Assembly (NCBI GenBank): GCA_013397795.1
Contig: VZTJ01000581.1
Span: 186,001 to 250,000 of the forward strand
DNA from: Orthonyx spaldingii
Taxonomy: Eukaryota; Chordata; Aves; Passeriformes; Orthonychidae
Direction of reading: 5' to 3'
Length of the DNA stretch: 64,000 bases
The notes under the pieces were generated by a model. That model did not search any database and was not told the origin of the DNA. It saw nothing but the letters and a program-made list of their open reading frames with translations. The translations under genes and the position numbers were made by a program. Positions 1 to 11,400 of this stretch are shown piece by piece (the first letter of the stretch is position 1; each line of letters begins with the position of its first letter).

Positions 1-1452
1 AGATGCTTCATTTATCCAGCAGGCTGAACAATAAGCATGGACTGTGGAAGGTAGATTGCTTCCTGTTTTTCAGTTGTTAGGTAGCTGATAAATCCCAATA
101 GAAAAGTAAGATATTTATCCCACAGTTTCTGTCAGTGTCACACAAAATCACATATACCATTCATAATGAAGAAATAGTAGCAATGTTACTCTGTTTTGAG
201 CAAAAGTACAGTGAATAAACTACAAAGCTCAACAGTTTATTCCAATAGAAAAATTAATTTTTTTTGGAAACTGAAACAGCAATCCTGTTAGTGTGCTATA
301 CCATAAAATCCATAGTATTTACATACTGCTGTTATTGAATCAGTGTTTGTCAGCTGTGTGACTTAACAAGTAACAGGAGCTAACACTGAAGAGAGAAGAT
401 AATTGCTCAAAATACGATATGTTCAGCCACTTGAATGGGATTCACTACATGTAAAGGTGGAAGTTGACTATCTATCTTAAACAGTTGGGGATTTTATACA
501 AAGTCAAGGATACTTCCCACTACAGCCTCCACCTATCACTAGAGAATAACATGAATCTCCCACAGACCTTGTATATTTTTGAAACTTGTGTAAATGTCTT
601 AGGCACTAGGGCGCCTTACACGCCATTTCAGAGCTATCAGCTTATGAATGTTGATCTAGATGACCACAGTACAGACATCTGCACTTGACCTAGTCATCCT
701 ATTTTACTGTTCATGGAAGAAAGAAGACAAAAAAATATTAGGACATGATTTGTATTACTGTGCTATGCATAGTGAACTGCCTGCTAAAATGCTTACTGTT
801 CTTTTAGTTCTCAGCTCAGATACAGATTTACACATGGTCAGATGAATCCCCGGCTTTTGCGAATAAATGAAAAGTGCCTGTTGAAAATATTAAGGCACTG
901 GCAATCTAGATCCTCTTCTTGATTGAAAAGATAACCCAGAGAAACTCTAATCTCAGAAAGCTTTAGCTTCCTTGTCACTGTTAGGAAGAAACAGATCAAT
1001 CCAATTCCTCGATTAGTACTCAAAGATGTGATAACGTCTATTTATACTATTTACTGGGCCCTTATTTCATCCAAGTGGTTAGTGTGCTTGGATCCCTGAA
1101 GTGTGCTGCTTTTCCTTTTGAAAGAAAATTAGTGGGCAACAGAGAAGAGAGTAGTAAATTACTTTAATCGCCTTTTAATTACAAATATGCAGTTCCTGCA
1201 CACAGGTACTGAACTGAGTGGATTTTAATACTAGAGCAGCACAAACCCAGCATGCACATTACAATTTGAAAGGTAAAATTCCTCTTGCTTGGGTAAGCCA
1301 TGCTTATTTTCTTCTGCAGCAAAAGATCATAGTTTAGTACAGCTTTTCTTTCTTATCTCATTGTCAGCGGGATCCTTTCCTGGAAACTGTCAATGTAATG
1401 GTTCTTCCTAATAGTGAATACTTAAATAATATTTTACTTTTAAATCACTTAG
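1..1452. other. AT-rich non-coding stretch, nothing recognised
   Basis: Read on both strands. Only short open frames (74 codons or fewer), none with a recognisable domain, codon bias or splice context. I see no CR1 terminus, LTR boundary or tRNA-like sequence before about 1453. Confidence 0.7.
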
Positions 1453-2009
1453 TGACCATACTGTTTCTGACTGGGACAGAGTTAAATATATTCATAGCAG
1501 CTGATATGGGGTTATGATTTGTGCTGAACACAAAGTGTTGATAACACAGGGATGTTTTCACATTACAGCTGAGCAGGGCTTACACAAAATCAAAGCTTTT
1601 TCTGCTGCTCATCCCACACTACCAGCAAGGAGGCTGAGGATGAACAAGGGACTGGGAGGGGACACAGCTGTGACAGATGACCCTAACTGACCCAAGGGAT
1701 GCCCCATAGTGTATGACACCATGCTCAGCAATAAAACTGGGGAGAGGAGGTTGTCTGGGGCTAGAATTGCTCTGGAACTAGCTGGACATCTGTTGATAGA
1801 TGCAGAGCAAGTATTTTCTTTTGTATCACCCATTTTCCTTGTAGTTTCCTTCCCTTTCCCTTTCTTTCTTGTCTTTTTTCATCCAATTAAAAAAAAATAT
1901 TAACTGTATTTATGATTTCAACCCACAAGTTTTCCCATTTTTACCCTTCCAAATCTCCCCCCATCTTGCTGTGGGGGAGCAAGTAGCTATCTGCATGTGA
2001 ATTAGCTGC
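1453..2009 (+). mobile_element. Solo ERV LTR (copy A), main part, interrupted near its 3' end
   Basis: This matches, as I remember it, an abundant avian endogenous-retrovirus LTR that opens with TGTCCTGGTTTCAGCTGGGA-like sequence. Visible landmarks in order are a degraded start near 1453-1485, the internal block around 1530-1560 containing GTTGATAACACA, a CTCAGCAATAAAACTGG core-promoter block at 1725-1740 (TATA position), a pyrimidine-rich stretch at 1840-1885, and the late block around 1918-1960 with CAACCCACAAGTTTTCCCA. The copy stops abruptly at about 2009, and its last 22 bases reappear at 2551-2572 beyond a reverse-strand LTR of the same family. No gag, pol or env remains, so it is a solo LTR left by LTR-LTR recombination. 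The family name (TguLTR-type) is from memory; the strand and split are seen directly. Confidence 0.75.
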
Positions 2010-2545
2010 TCGCTCACTTCTTCCCTCCCCTGGTGGGAGGTGCAGCAGAATCAAGGAAGAAAATTAAAAGTCATGATTTGAGATAAGAACAGTTTAATAA
2101 TTAAAACAAAGTGAAATAGTATAATACTAATATTAGTAATAATAATATTTGCAACAAAAAGGAGTGAGAAAGAGAAAAATGAGACACAAGAAGATTGAGT
2201 GATGCACAATACAGTTGTTAATCACCTGCCAGCTGATGCCCTGCCCATCCCCAGCAGTGATCGGGGAGGCCTCCTGATCCCCTAAGCTGAGCATGACATT
2301 CTGTACTGTGGAATACAACTTTGGCCAGTTTGGGTCAGCTGTCCTGGCCATGACCCTTCCCAGTTTCCTGTGCCTCTCCCCTGACTGGCAGAGCACTGAA
2401 AATCCTTGACTTATGGTAATCACTGCTCAGAAACAACCAACATGTTGGTGTGTTATCATCATTACTCCCATACAGAATCCAAAGCACAGCTCTGTACCAG
2501 CCACCGGGAAAAAAATCTAACTCTATCCCAGCCAAAATCAGGACA
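2010..2545 (-). mobile_element. Solo ERV LTR (copy B) nested in copy A, opposite strand
   Basis: On the minus strand this begins at 2545 with TGTCCTGATTTTGGCTGGGA and runs through the same ordered blocks as copy A: GATAACACACCAACATG near 2440-2460, CACAGGAAACTGGGAAGGG near 2355-2375, GTGCATCACTCAATC near 2195-2210, and an ATTAAA poly(A)-type signal at 2093-2098 followed by CTGTTCTTATCTC. It reads clean to its 5' terminus but lacks about the last 40 bases expected at its 3' end. GCTGC stands at 2005-2009 and again at 2546-2550, which fits a 5-bp target-site duplication. Because the nested copy is 3'-truncated, part of that pentamer could instead be LTR sequence. Copy B must be the younger insertion. 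Confidence 0.75.
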
Positions 2546-2550
2546 GCTGC

Positions 2551-2572
2551 CTACTGGAATTCAACCGTGACA
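2551..2572 (+). mobile_element. 3' terminus of LTR copy A
   Basis: CTGGAATTCAACCGTGACA lies within this stretch and resembles the last bases of the LTR family of copy A, ending in the canonical CA. It directly continues what is missing after 2009, so the reverse-strand LTR between them is an insertion into copy A and not a chance neighbour. Confidence 0.6.
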
Positions 2573-4613
2573 CCGACCCTAAGTTATTGGTTGGTTTTAA
2601 AAAAGTCACATTCACAAAAATCACTCCAATAAATTCTCTAATTTGGAACAGAGCATTGGTTTGATTGCTATGTTAGTCTGCTCAGATTACGAGTATCTCT
2701 GGAGTAGAACCATGTTTTACGCGGCATTGAACACACATAAAACAAATTAATAATGTGTTCAGATTTGTCCCTTGGCTATCAGGTTTACTAGTATAACTAG
2801 TTAACAACTTCCTTTTGATGATTATTTACTATGCTGGTCAGAAAGTTTCCATATGATATTTTCAGTGAAATTAGACCAATTTACTGGGGTGGTCAAGCAA
2901 TAATTAAAAGCAGAATAAAGAATCAGGGAGATTTCAGTAAGATTTCAATTGAAATTCCAGGTAGATTGCTGACAATGCCTAGTCTGATTTTCTGCTGCAT
3001 ATTCTCAGCAGACCCAGTGTTAAGAGCTTTAAGAGGCTTTGGGATAATATTTCTGGTAGCTGCTTTAGCCTAGTGTATGCTGTTACATGAACTTTCTCAG
3101 GATGTCAGCTGGCTGTTTTCCAGTTTGGTTGTGTCCTAACACACCAGCTCAGCAATTCATTCAAATTATCCCTTTATGGAAAAGGGTATAAATAAAATTA
3201 TACCACTTTATAATAACTTAAATATAAGTTAATTCAGCCACTTTTTTTCTCAGAAGCTGTGCAGAACTTAAAGGGATAAAATAATTAGCAGCAAATTAAT
3301 GTTCATATTTATATGTAGTTAATTAAAATACTTTCTTTTACGTACCTAATTTGTTTTTGACATCATAACCTTTAAAAGCCTGTCTTTAAAAATGCTGGTA
3401 ACCTAATAAAAACATTCATTAAAATATACCAGATTTTTATTTTTTAATTACTCATACCTTGATTGTTAGACTGATGGGTACATTTATCTTTTACCTATCT
3501 TTGATGACCATTCCATTCCAATATATAAGAACTGATTAGCAGAAGTTCTTGTGAAGCATAGAATTAAGAGAGTTTAGAAAACTCCTGTAAAATTTGCAGT
3601 TTGTGCCTCCAGGTATTAAATAACAAAAGTAAGTTTGCACATAAGACAAGAAAGAACTTCAAAAAATTGTAAATCTAAACAACTGAAAATGCATGCCATG
3701 TCTATCTTTTGTATTGTGAGTCTGCCTCTTTTTGTCTGGAATTTTCAGACTACTTGTCTAGGCTTCTGTTCACCACAATCAAGTGGCTGCTGAACACTTG
3801 CAAATCCATTTTACATTGTATTACAAAGAGAGAATGTGACCTAGTCTTAGTCTCTACAGTGGATTCATGCAGGTACCACTAGCTTAATGTGATTTTAACT
3901 CACAGAACCAAATAATCCCAGATAGAAATAGTGAGCAGTGCATCACAGAAGCAATATTCTTTTTTATTTTTACATGTTAGAAGGTATGGAAAAGTTATAC
4001 CAATAAGTCAAGGGAAGGACAGACTGCCTGTTTTGTCCCCAAGAATCAAGAAGTCATTCATTCCAGTCTCAGTAATCTAGAAATGAATAATGATCTCAAA
4101 TAAACATTTCTGGGTTTACTATGCAAATATTTTAGGCACGTATATCATCACTATTAATTATATTTTACATCATAAAAGCAAGGTTACTACAGGTTTTCAA
4201 AAAATATAAAAGGCTATGTTCTTTATATGTTGCTTATCACACCCATTGAATGAATAAATGAATGAATAGAAAAGAGACAAAAACATAAAAAAGACTAAAA
4301 AATATAAATAGCATCTCCATTATAGATATATATTTATGAAGTTATTGCATTTTAGGAGGTATAAAAAAGTGCTCATCTCATTCATCATTTAAAAATATCT
4401 TTGGTATCAAAAGAGTGCAAAGACAGCTCCTGTTTACGACAATCATGTTTCACTATTTGCTTTGATAACTGCCTCTGTTAGATAATGAGGTGTTTTTAGT
4501 TTCTTTTTTAAACTTTATACCAAGTGTAATGATATTCAAGGAGGGTAAATAATATGATTAAGCTGGGGTTTTTGTCAGTGATGTCACTGACAAGGGTTTC
4601 TGTCTGCAAAGAT
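2573..4613. other. AT-rich non-coding stretch with a small tetranucleotide repeat and a palindrome
   Basis: No transposon or gene is recognised. It contains a short impure TGAA/TAAA repeat at about 4247-4269 and a near-perfect 22-bp palindrome at 4572-4593. The 80-codon frame at 2831-3073 has no recognisable domain. Confidence 0.6.
4572..4593. repeat. Near-perfect palindrome, 10-bp arms
   Basis: TTGTCAGTGA is followed by a 2-base centre (TG) and TCACTGACAA, its exact reverse complement. It sits about 20 bases upstream of the first CR1 similarity. Function unknown; a dyad of this length could bind a dimeric factor or be chance. Confidence 0.5.
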
Positions 4614-5285
4614 TAAAACGGCAATCAACATGGCCTTATGGAAAATGCACCTTGTCAAACAAACGTGGTATCTTTTTGCACAATAGGTTTAGTTGATAAC
4701 TGCAGCAGATAACTGCATTGACATAATGCAGTTATACTTCTATAAAGCAGTTTTCCTTGTTTTTCTTGCTTCTGGTAAAGATGTTGCTATGCAAAATCAA
4801 CGAAGCTTAAATATCAGCTATGAAAGATGTTTCAGAAAACAATTACAAATGAAATATCAGTGTCAAAAAGATGTATTATCAGATGACTCTGAAAAGTTAA
4901 TTCTTGCTTTTCAGCCTCTTCATCAATGATCTCATCAAATTTGCTGATAATGGATAATTAGTGAGTAATAAATAACGGGGAAAGACCAACTCAAAGTATA
5001 CTGGTGAAGAAAATTACTTTTCTTTGGATAGCATATGTTTAACAAAGCCAGCTGAAAGAGCATACGTTAAGTAAAAAAGTGTATAGGTCACACTTGCAGG
5101 ATGAGAAATGGTATCCTGGTGTTCAGCACAACTGATGGACTAGGAGGAAACAGTAACTAATTAAGTGAACATGAGCTCCCTAAGCAACACTACAGCTAAC
5201 TAGGTGAACATGTTTTTAAATGCATAACTAGAAAAATATTAAATAGAAGTGAGGAGGCTGTGTTTGTGTACAGCACCTGAGAGAC
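4614..5285 (+). mobile_element. Ancient CR1 LINE fragment (ORF2 reverse-transcriptase region)
   Basis: Heavily decayed CR1 in sense orientation, closest in my memory to the old amniote L3-like CR1 group and not to the young avian families. Landmarks are a CACCTTGTCAAAC block near 4648-4661, a block coding LFINDLIKFADN at 4917-4951 that corresponds to the reverse-transcriptase catalytic FADD motif (here FADN, so the second catalytic aspartate is lost), an ACTTGCAGGATGAGAAATGG block at 5092-5111, and GAACATGAGCTCCC at 5167-5180 followed by AAATGCATAA near 5219. Many indels and stops make it non-functional. It ends indistinctly near 5285 without a visible 3' terminus. The high divergence implies an insertion much older than the LTRs. 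Confidence 0.7.
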
Positions 5286-5571
5286 TTTTACTATCATGCC
5301 TACAGGCATTTTTTGGTGATTTTCTTTAAAAGGGATATTCATATATTAAAAATATCATAGAGAAAAAATTACAAGGGCAGGTCAAAATTTGGGAAACTAA
5401 TAAATTATACCCAATATAAGATTATGACATTGTTGTCTACAAGTTGATATGTGGGAAAAACCAATTCTGATAAGAGACAGAGGCTGAACACATTAAAATA
5501 GCCAGTGAATAAAAAAACTAGCTAATTCAGAAGACAAACAAGAATCACCTCTTAAAATCATGATTTATGTA
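5286..5571. other. Non-coding spacer between CR1 fragments
   Basis: No clear feature. The first part could be further decayed CR1 sequence continuing from the left, but I cannot align it convincingly. Confidence 0.4.
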
Positions 5572-5825
5572 ATCATTTAGATTGCAAGGGACCTCTAGAG
5601 ATTGTCTAGACTGCTCTCCTGCTCAGAGCACTAGTGACTTTAAATTTAGATCACTTCAGGCAAGGCCTTGAACACTCATATTTGAAAGTCCCTGAGGATG
5701 AAGGTTTCACAGGCTTGTTAAGCATTCTGTTCTAGTCCCCACCCATTTACTCTGCAATTTTTCTTCTTATATCTAAGTGATAATTTCCATGGCTTATGGC
5801 CATTGCTTCTCTTCTACAGATTGTA
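5572..5825 (-). mobile_element. CR1 LINE 3' fragment, diverged
   Basis: Plus-strand reading GCAAGGGACCTCTAGAGATT at 5584-5603, CTCCTGCTCAGAGCAC near 5616, GGCCTTGAACACTC near 5662 and TTCTTCTTATATCTAAGTG near 5761 follow the order of the reverse-complemented avian CR1 3' region. The element is therefore on the minus strand with its 3' end at the left. It is 5'-truncated, as most CR1 copies are, and too diverged for a confident subfamily. Confidence 0.7.
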
Positions 5826-6733
5826 TAGCACGGAGTGGAGTCTTGCTCCATAATCTTATTTCCTGCACATATTAAAAAGAGAGTTTAGGTACCCATTTAA
5901 CACTACCATAATTGAAAATTAAACGTGATTTGGTGAAAAGAAAATGCCTCTATTTCTTGAGTGGTATGGATGGAGTTTCCAAGAGGTGTAGGGTTCACAC
6001 AAATCATGTACCTGATACAGAGGTTGTTAGATGAAATTCTGTGATTCCTGCAACTTAATTTAGCTAAATTAATTTCTAATTTACTGTAAAAGTTCATGCT
6101 AGACATTAAACTCATGATGGTATTAAGTCAATCAATTGCAAAAATAATCTGGTTGAGTAATTAACAGAACTAAAATATTTCTGGATAACAAGGGAATAAT
6201 GTCCTTCCCTGTCCTATTAGTGATGCTCATCCTATTTTCCCAACAGTGTTGAGCTGGTAGAATCATTATTGATTTGGACTCTTATTTAGAAGCCTTAGCA
6301 CTGGTATTTACAGTCTTATGGAGATTAAATAATAGGCTGAAGTTAATACTTGGGGCATAATTTTGGGACGGTACTTAACTTTTTTTTTATGTCTATAGGA
6401 TTGACATTCAGAACTTTTCTAGGCACTGCGTATTCTCTTTTAAATCAGTGAAGAGAAAAATGAATTTCTAGTGAAAGTCATGACCCAGAAGCTCAGATTA
6501 ATTTTGGTAAGATTAATTTTGCCTTAAAGTGCCTTCTCCTATCCACTGATCAAGGAAAAGAATATAGGTGAATGAGTCAGGAGCTGATATGGTTCATAGC
6601 TACATATCTTAAGCTGTGTGAGATGAGTGCCAAGAGAGATTGTGTAAGAAAATAAATATTCATAAAGCAAAAAATACACATAAACCCTGAATTGTCAGTT
6701 CACAAGCTTGATCTTATATTGTTGTTTTCTCCT
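5826..6733. other. AT-rich non-coding stretch, nothing recognised
   Basis: No repeat terminus, coding frame of note or RNA gene seen. A 70-codon minus-strand frame at 5903-6115 has no recognisable domain. Confidence 0.6.
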
Positions 6734-7168
6734 AAGAAGAGCAACAAAAATGACAATGGGACTAAAGGGCATGACTTATGAGGAGTGGCTGAGGATATAG
6801 GTTTGTTCAACTCAGAGGAGAAGAGACTGAGGGGTCACCTCTTTGCTGTCTGTCACAACAACATGGAGTGGAGAGGGAGGTGCTCTTCTTTCTGGTGTTT
6901 GATGAAAGGCTGCAAGGGGAAGGCTGAAAACTGTCAGGAAGAGTTCAAATTGGACATTAAGAGAAAGTTCTTCAGTGAAAGTATGAACAATGATCAGAAA
7001 AAGCTCCCCAGGGAAGTGTCGTGTCCCCCTAGCCTGTCACTGTTCAAAAAGCATTTGGACAACACTCTTAGACATATAGTTTAACTTTTAGATTTCTCTG
7101 TGTGGAGTTTTGAGTTGGACTTCATAACTCTTGTGTCCTTTCCAGCTCAGGATATTCTATCATCCTAC
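6734..7168 (+). mobile_element. CR1 LINE, 5'-truncated 3' fragment
   Basis: Sense-strand CR1: AGAAGAGCAACAAAAATGAC at 6735-6754 corresponds to the ORF2 C-terminal coding end, GAGGAGTGGCTGAGGATA follows at 6779, the GGACATTAAGAGAAAGTTCT block lies at 6952-6971, then CCAGGGAAGTG near 7008, and GTTGGACTTCATAAC near 7112. The degenerate TTCTATCAT 3' terminus is near 7152-7165. The 99-codon open frame at 6785-7084 lies wholly inside this element and is remnant or antisense-quality reading, not a host gene. Length of about 430 bp is typical of truncated CR1 copies. Confidence 0.85.
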
Positions 7169-9754
7169 AAATCTAATCTTTTGTGATCATGTATTTGGAT
7201 AGATTGACATTTTGGCTGCTATTTATATTTCATGGCTCACAATGACATTTTGAATAGAGACTCTGCTAGTGCATGTACAGAAGATTTGTACTTCTTCAGA
7301 TTTTTGATCATAATTTTATGTACTTGCTAGTAATTATCACTTTGAGTATTTCAGAATCTATTTAAAGACAGAACCAACACTTTCATTCATTTGATACTTT
7401 TTCACAAATATTGATTTCGTTTTGCTAAGGTTTAGTGGGAGATCAACTTCTGCTTCAAATGCCTACCTTAACTAAAAATGTGCTTTATTTCCTAGAATAA
7501 TATCTTAAATCTTATATGGTTCTGAGATTAAAGCCAAAGTCTTCATTGGTACTTGACATCTATAGAAGGCAGTGAATTTTGGGGTTTGTTCTCTGTTTTA
7601 ATATTTTTTGAGGCTTTCCTTGTTTAAAAAGTGACTGCCCCATCAATATTCTGTTTCATGGACATACAAACCAATATTTGCATTTAGTCTACAATTAAAT
7701 GACTCCTTTCAAATAACTTGTATGAGTTACAGATCAATAACTTACCCATGTATCTTTCCTGATATGAAGAAAGATAATAGAGACTATTAAAGTAAGACAG
7801 TGTTTATAAAGTTGTAGTTCAATCAACATACAAACTCATGGAAGTAAGAAGCACATTTTTACATTTAAGGACTCATTTAATGTGATTTTTTTATTGTGAT
7901 ATTGATTTCCAAGGAATATCCTTTAAAACTAGTACAGTTATGGATTATGTATCATATATAATTAACTGTGAACATTCATCAAAATGTTGTAAGTACACTT
8001 AATAACGTGAAATTATAGGAAACAGTTATATAAAATAGAAAACAGTCTTAAAAAATGATTTTTAATAAATCCTTAGACCACTGTGTAATTAAATTTTCAC
8101 TGTTTTCATTGTACGATGTGTACGTGTATGGCCATACTGTATCCAGGTAGCACACATATATAATAGCTGCATTGTTAAGATTCACCTCAAATATGCAAAA
8201 CCAAAGATTAAACACCTAGCTTTAATCATCAAAATATACAAAAGATTACAGTTAAACAACCAACTTTCTCTTCTCTGGACATGCTTAATGCACCTTTTCC
8301 TTAACTTTCTGGTTTCTTAGAAGCAGTAAGCTAAAAGTGAAGCTGTTAACTTCATTAAAAAGAGTATTAGTACTAAATTGCAACTCTTTCTTAACTTCCA
8401 ATAGCAGACAATAATGAATTAACAAATATTTTTGTGGAAAGTACCCTGTTGCAACTTCTGTCTGCTGTTTCCAGAGCATGATGACTGGTTCTTACTTTCT
8501 GTCTCCCTTTGCATATTAGAGCCTCCCTCTGTACTTCCACATCATCTGATTCTGGTTCATCCTTTCATGATATTTACTACCTGTTCTTCCTTCTCTCATC
8601 CTCTCCCCTGAACTTTGAGACAGAGAATGTGACTTTGTTAATTTGGGAGTTGAAAGGCAGCATGTGCCTCTCCAGGCAGAATAATCAAAATGTTTGTGTA
8701 TCCTCTCTAACTCGGAGCCTGTGCCTAACACTGTGGGAAGTTCTGACATGCTTTCTCACCCTCTACCCACTGGACTGTGTCTACAGATGGCAGGTAGAGT
8801 TTCAGAAGCTTTGCATGTTACGTAACTAAGTCCTGGGTAGACCATGGAAATAATCTTTAGGGACTGTGTTTAAATTATATTTCTGTTACAGTTACTGCAG
8901 CTTATACTTGAGAGATACAAATCAAATGCTGAATTAGTATCTTTTTACTGAAATGTATTAAGAAGGCAGATGAATGAAATATCTGCATGGAAATATTCAT
9001 GTAAGTTCATCACTAGGCATTTAAACACACATTTTATTGTCAAACCTCTTCTTTATTCTTTGTAAATGCTACCTGAATTTAAGTAGAATTTGTTGTTAAA
9101 GCAAGGAGAAGTGTACTCAAAGAAAGGTGCTTCCACAAGTATATCCACACATTGTTTTCTTTTCACTTTCACAGGTAACTTCACAATTAAATAGCTTTAG
9201 TGCATTCTATTACATAGACCAGAATGGTCACCAGTCTGTCCTATATAACATCTTGCATGCTGTATAGTCTTGAATGTTTGTTACACTGCCAATTAATTTG
9301 CAATGATAATATTTAACAAAGGATGTTTTTTCCAGCTGGAAGCAAAGTTATTCCCTATTCCCTATCCTCCCTAACATCTCCATCATCCTGTCCCTTGAGC
9401 TGGTATCATGAGATCTTTATCATCTCAAAGTGATGTTAAAAATAAGCAGCTGGAACATAATTTTAATATCTTATCTGGAGGATAACATCTCCCAGGGGTG
9501 TAACTACCCTCCTAATATTGGACCTTGGCATCAACACTCTACGGAAACCCACTTCCCATGTACAATTCTTTTTGTATGCTCTCGTTAGAGGTCTTTTGTT
9601 TGTCTCCTTTATTCAGAGTTTCATCATGACAACTGAAAGTGACATTTCAAAAGCTAAGAAGATTTTACATAACAGGACCCCTATTGTCATTCTTCATTTC
9701 GTTTCATTTTGAACACTTTTGCTGCATTTTCATTATGTAGGAGATCATGCAGCA
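7169..9754. other. AT-rich non-coding stretch, nothing recognised
   Basis: No transposon terminus or coding signal. The 106-codon frame at 8509-8829 (+) overlaps a 77-codon frame on the other strand; neither has a domain or splice context I recognise. Confidence 0.6.
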
Positions 9755-10100
9755 TGTCATTGCACAGTCTCTTCCTTCCTGCTGGCAAGGTACAAGAAGA
9801 ATAAGTCTCAGGGCCAGAGAGTTATTCTTGTACAGAATAAGAAATGCCTTTTATTAAGGGAAGCTAACAGCCTATGCCAAAAAACTAGTTTGACATGGAC
9901 AGAGGAAGTAACTAAACAAAAGATTATGAATTTTGTCATACAAAATGTTCATTGTGACAACAATGCAACAATGCAATTATATAGAGAAGACGCAAAAGGA
10001 AAGTAACTGACTACATTAACTGGCACAAAAGACCTACAACTATAATAGAAGTTTGGGGCTCATGCCTCATCCATCATCGCTTAAACAGGTTGCAAAAAGG
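9755..10100 (-). mobile_element. Possible solo ERV LTR (weak)
   Basis: Read on the minus strand there is TATATAA at 9984-9978, then, about 120 bases on, an AATAAA poly(A) signal at 9855-9850 followed by AGGCATTTCTTATTC-like sequence. This resembles the U3-R-U5 order of a retroviral LTR. The 95-codon plus-strand frame at 9719-10006 overlaps it. I see no convincing TG/CA ends or target-site duplication, so boundaries are guesses and the call may be wrong. Confidence 0.3.
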
Positions 10101-11079
10101 GCACTTAGGTGTGGGCAGAGCATGGAGAAAATTTAGGGAAAATACGTCTGAGGAGAAGAAGATTATTAGGTTTCTGTATTTCTCTGCAGATTCTAGCTTT
10201 ATGGTTTAAAGACCTCCATGACCACCAGCTTGGTGCTCTAGCAGGACTAAAAATGGGCAGCACACAGCAGTGCTGAACTAATTGACACCCTGCTGAGAGT
10301 CCTGTGGGATCTACTTTGCCCTTGTTCCACTTGTAAATTCTTTTCTGTTCTTCCCCTTCTTCTTCACTAGGAAAAAGGAAAAGTCTATTTAACCAGCAGC
10401 ACAGGAGTAGATAGATTCTGTCTCACTATAATAAGAAACAAGCCCAAACAGAGTATCTCAGATTGAGGAAAATGGAGGAGGAATCAAAGTACAAAAGCAA
10501 AATCTGCCGCCAGGCTGTTGTCAAGGCCCTGATAGTCTGAGGATTTAAACATAAACACTTATATCCTTCTCTGTCCTCTGTTTTTCCTATTGCCCCTCAT
10601 TTTCTCTTTGAATTTGCCTTTGACTGTCTTGTCAAATAGGAAAAGTGAATCTAAGTAACAGAACTATCATATCACCTGCTACAATGATAGAAAGTGTAAC
10701 TGAAATCCTCAGCCTCTAAAGGGGATTTTGATAGATTTTGATTTATTGGTCTTTACAGCCATCTCAACATGCTCAATGCTACCTTCTGATCATTTTCTTT
10801 GTCTGACCTAACTAACATATGTACACTTACTTAATAATTTTCCAAGCTTTCATAAATACACAAGTGTGCTTGCCATTTCAACCATGCAATTTATAATCTC
10901 AGAAATCTGAATCTTGTCTGTTTAATGCTGTACTAAAATAGGATCACATTTTTGATACTATAGTCTGTTAATACCTGTAATATTCAGATTGCCACAAAAA
11001 TGATATTCCACAAAAGTCCCTGATCAAAAATAATTTGTGCCTACTTTCCTTGATGACACCAACATACTGACCAGGGGAT
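10101..11079. other. Non-coding stretch, nothing recognised
   Basis: Somewhat less AT-rich around 10200-10320, but no repeat family, coding frame or RNA gene that I can identify. Confidence 0.5.
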
Positions 11080-11400
11080 GAATCATGGAATAAGAGATTG
11101 ACCTGGGTTGGAAGGGACCTTAAAGATCATCTAGTTCCAATTCCTTGCCATGGGTGGGGACACTTTGCGCTAGAACAAGTTGCTCAGATCTCCATCCAAC
11201 CTGGCCTTGAACACTTCCAGGGATAGGGAAGCCTCAATTTCCCTGGGCAACCTGTTCCAGTGCCTCTCCACCCTCACAGTAAAGAATTTATTCCTAATAT
11301 TTAATCTAAAACTATCCTCCTTCAGTTTAAAGTCATTTCCTCTTGTCCTATCATTGCCCTCATAAAAAGTCCCTCTTCAGTCTTCTTGAAGAGAAGAGAC
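11080..11400 (-). mobile_element. CR1 LINE 3' fragment, relatively well preserved
   Basis: Plus strand shows the reverse-complemented CR1 3' end in full order: GAATCATGGAATAAG terminus (11080), GGGTTGGAAGGGACCTTAAA (11105-11124), GATCATCTAGTTCCAA, CCATCCAACCTGGCCTTGAA (11192-11211), CCTGGGCAACCTGTTCCAGT (11242-11261), and TTTCCTCTTGTCCTATCATT (11336-11355). The element is therefore on the minus strand with its 3' terminus at the left. Similarity fades after about 11400. The short frames at 11180-11510 are inside it and are not host genes. Confidence 0.9.

Noticed and set aside
6785..7084. 99-codon plus-strand frame as a host gene
   Set aside because: The whole frame is CR1 3'-region sequence, recognisable by ordered CR1 blocks.
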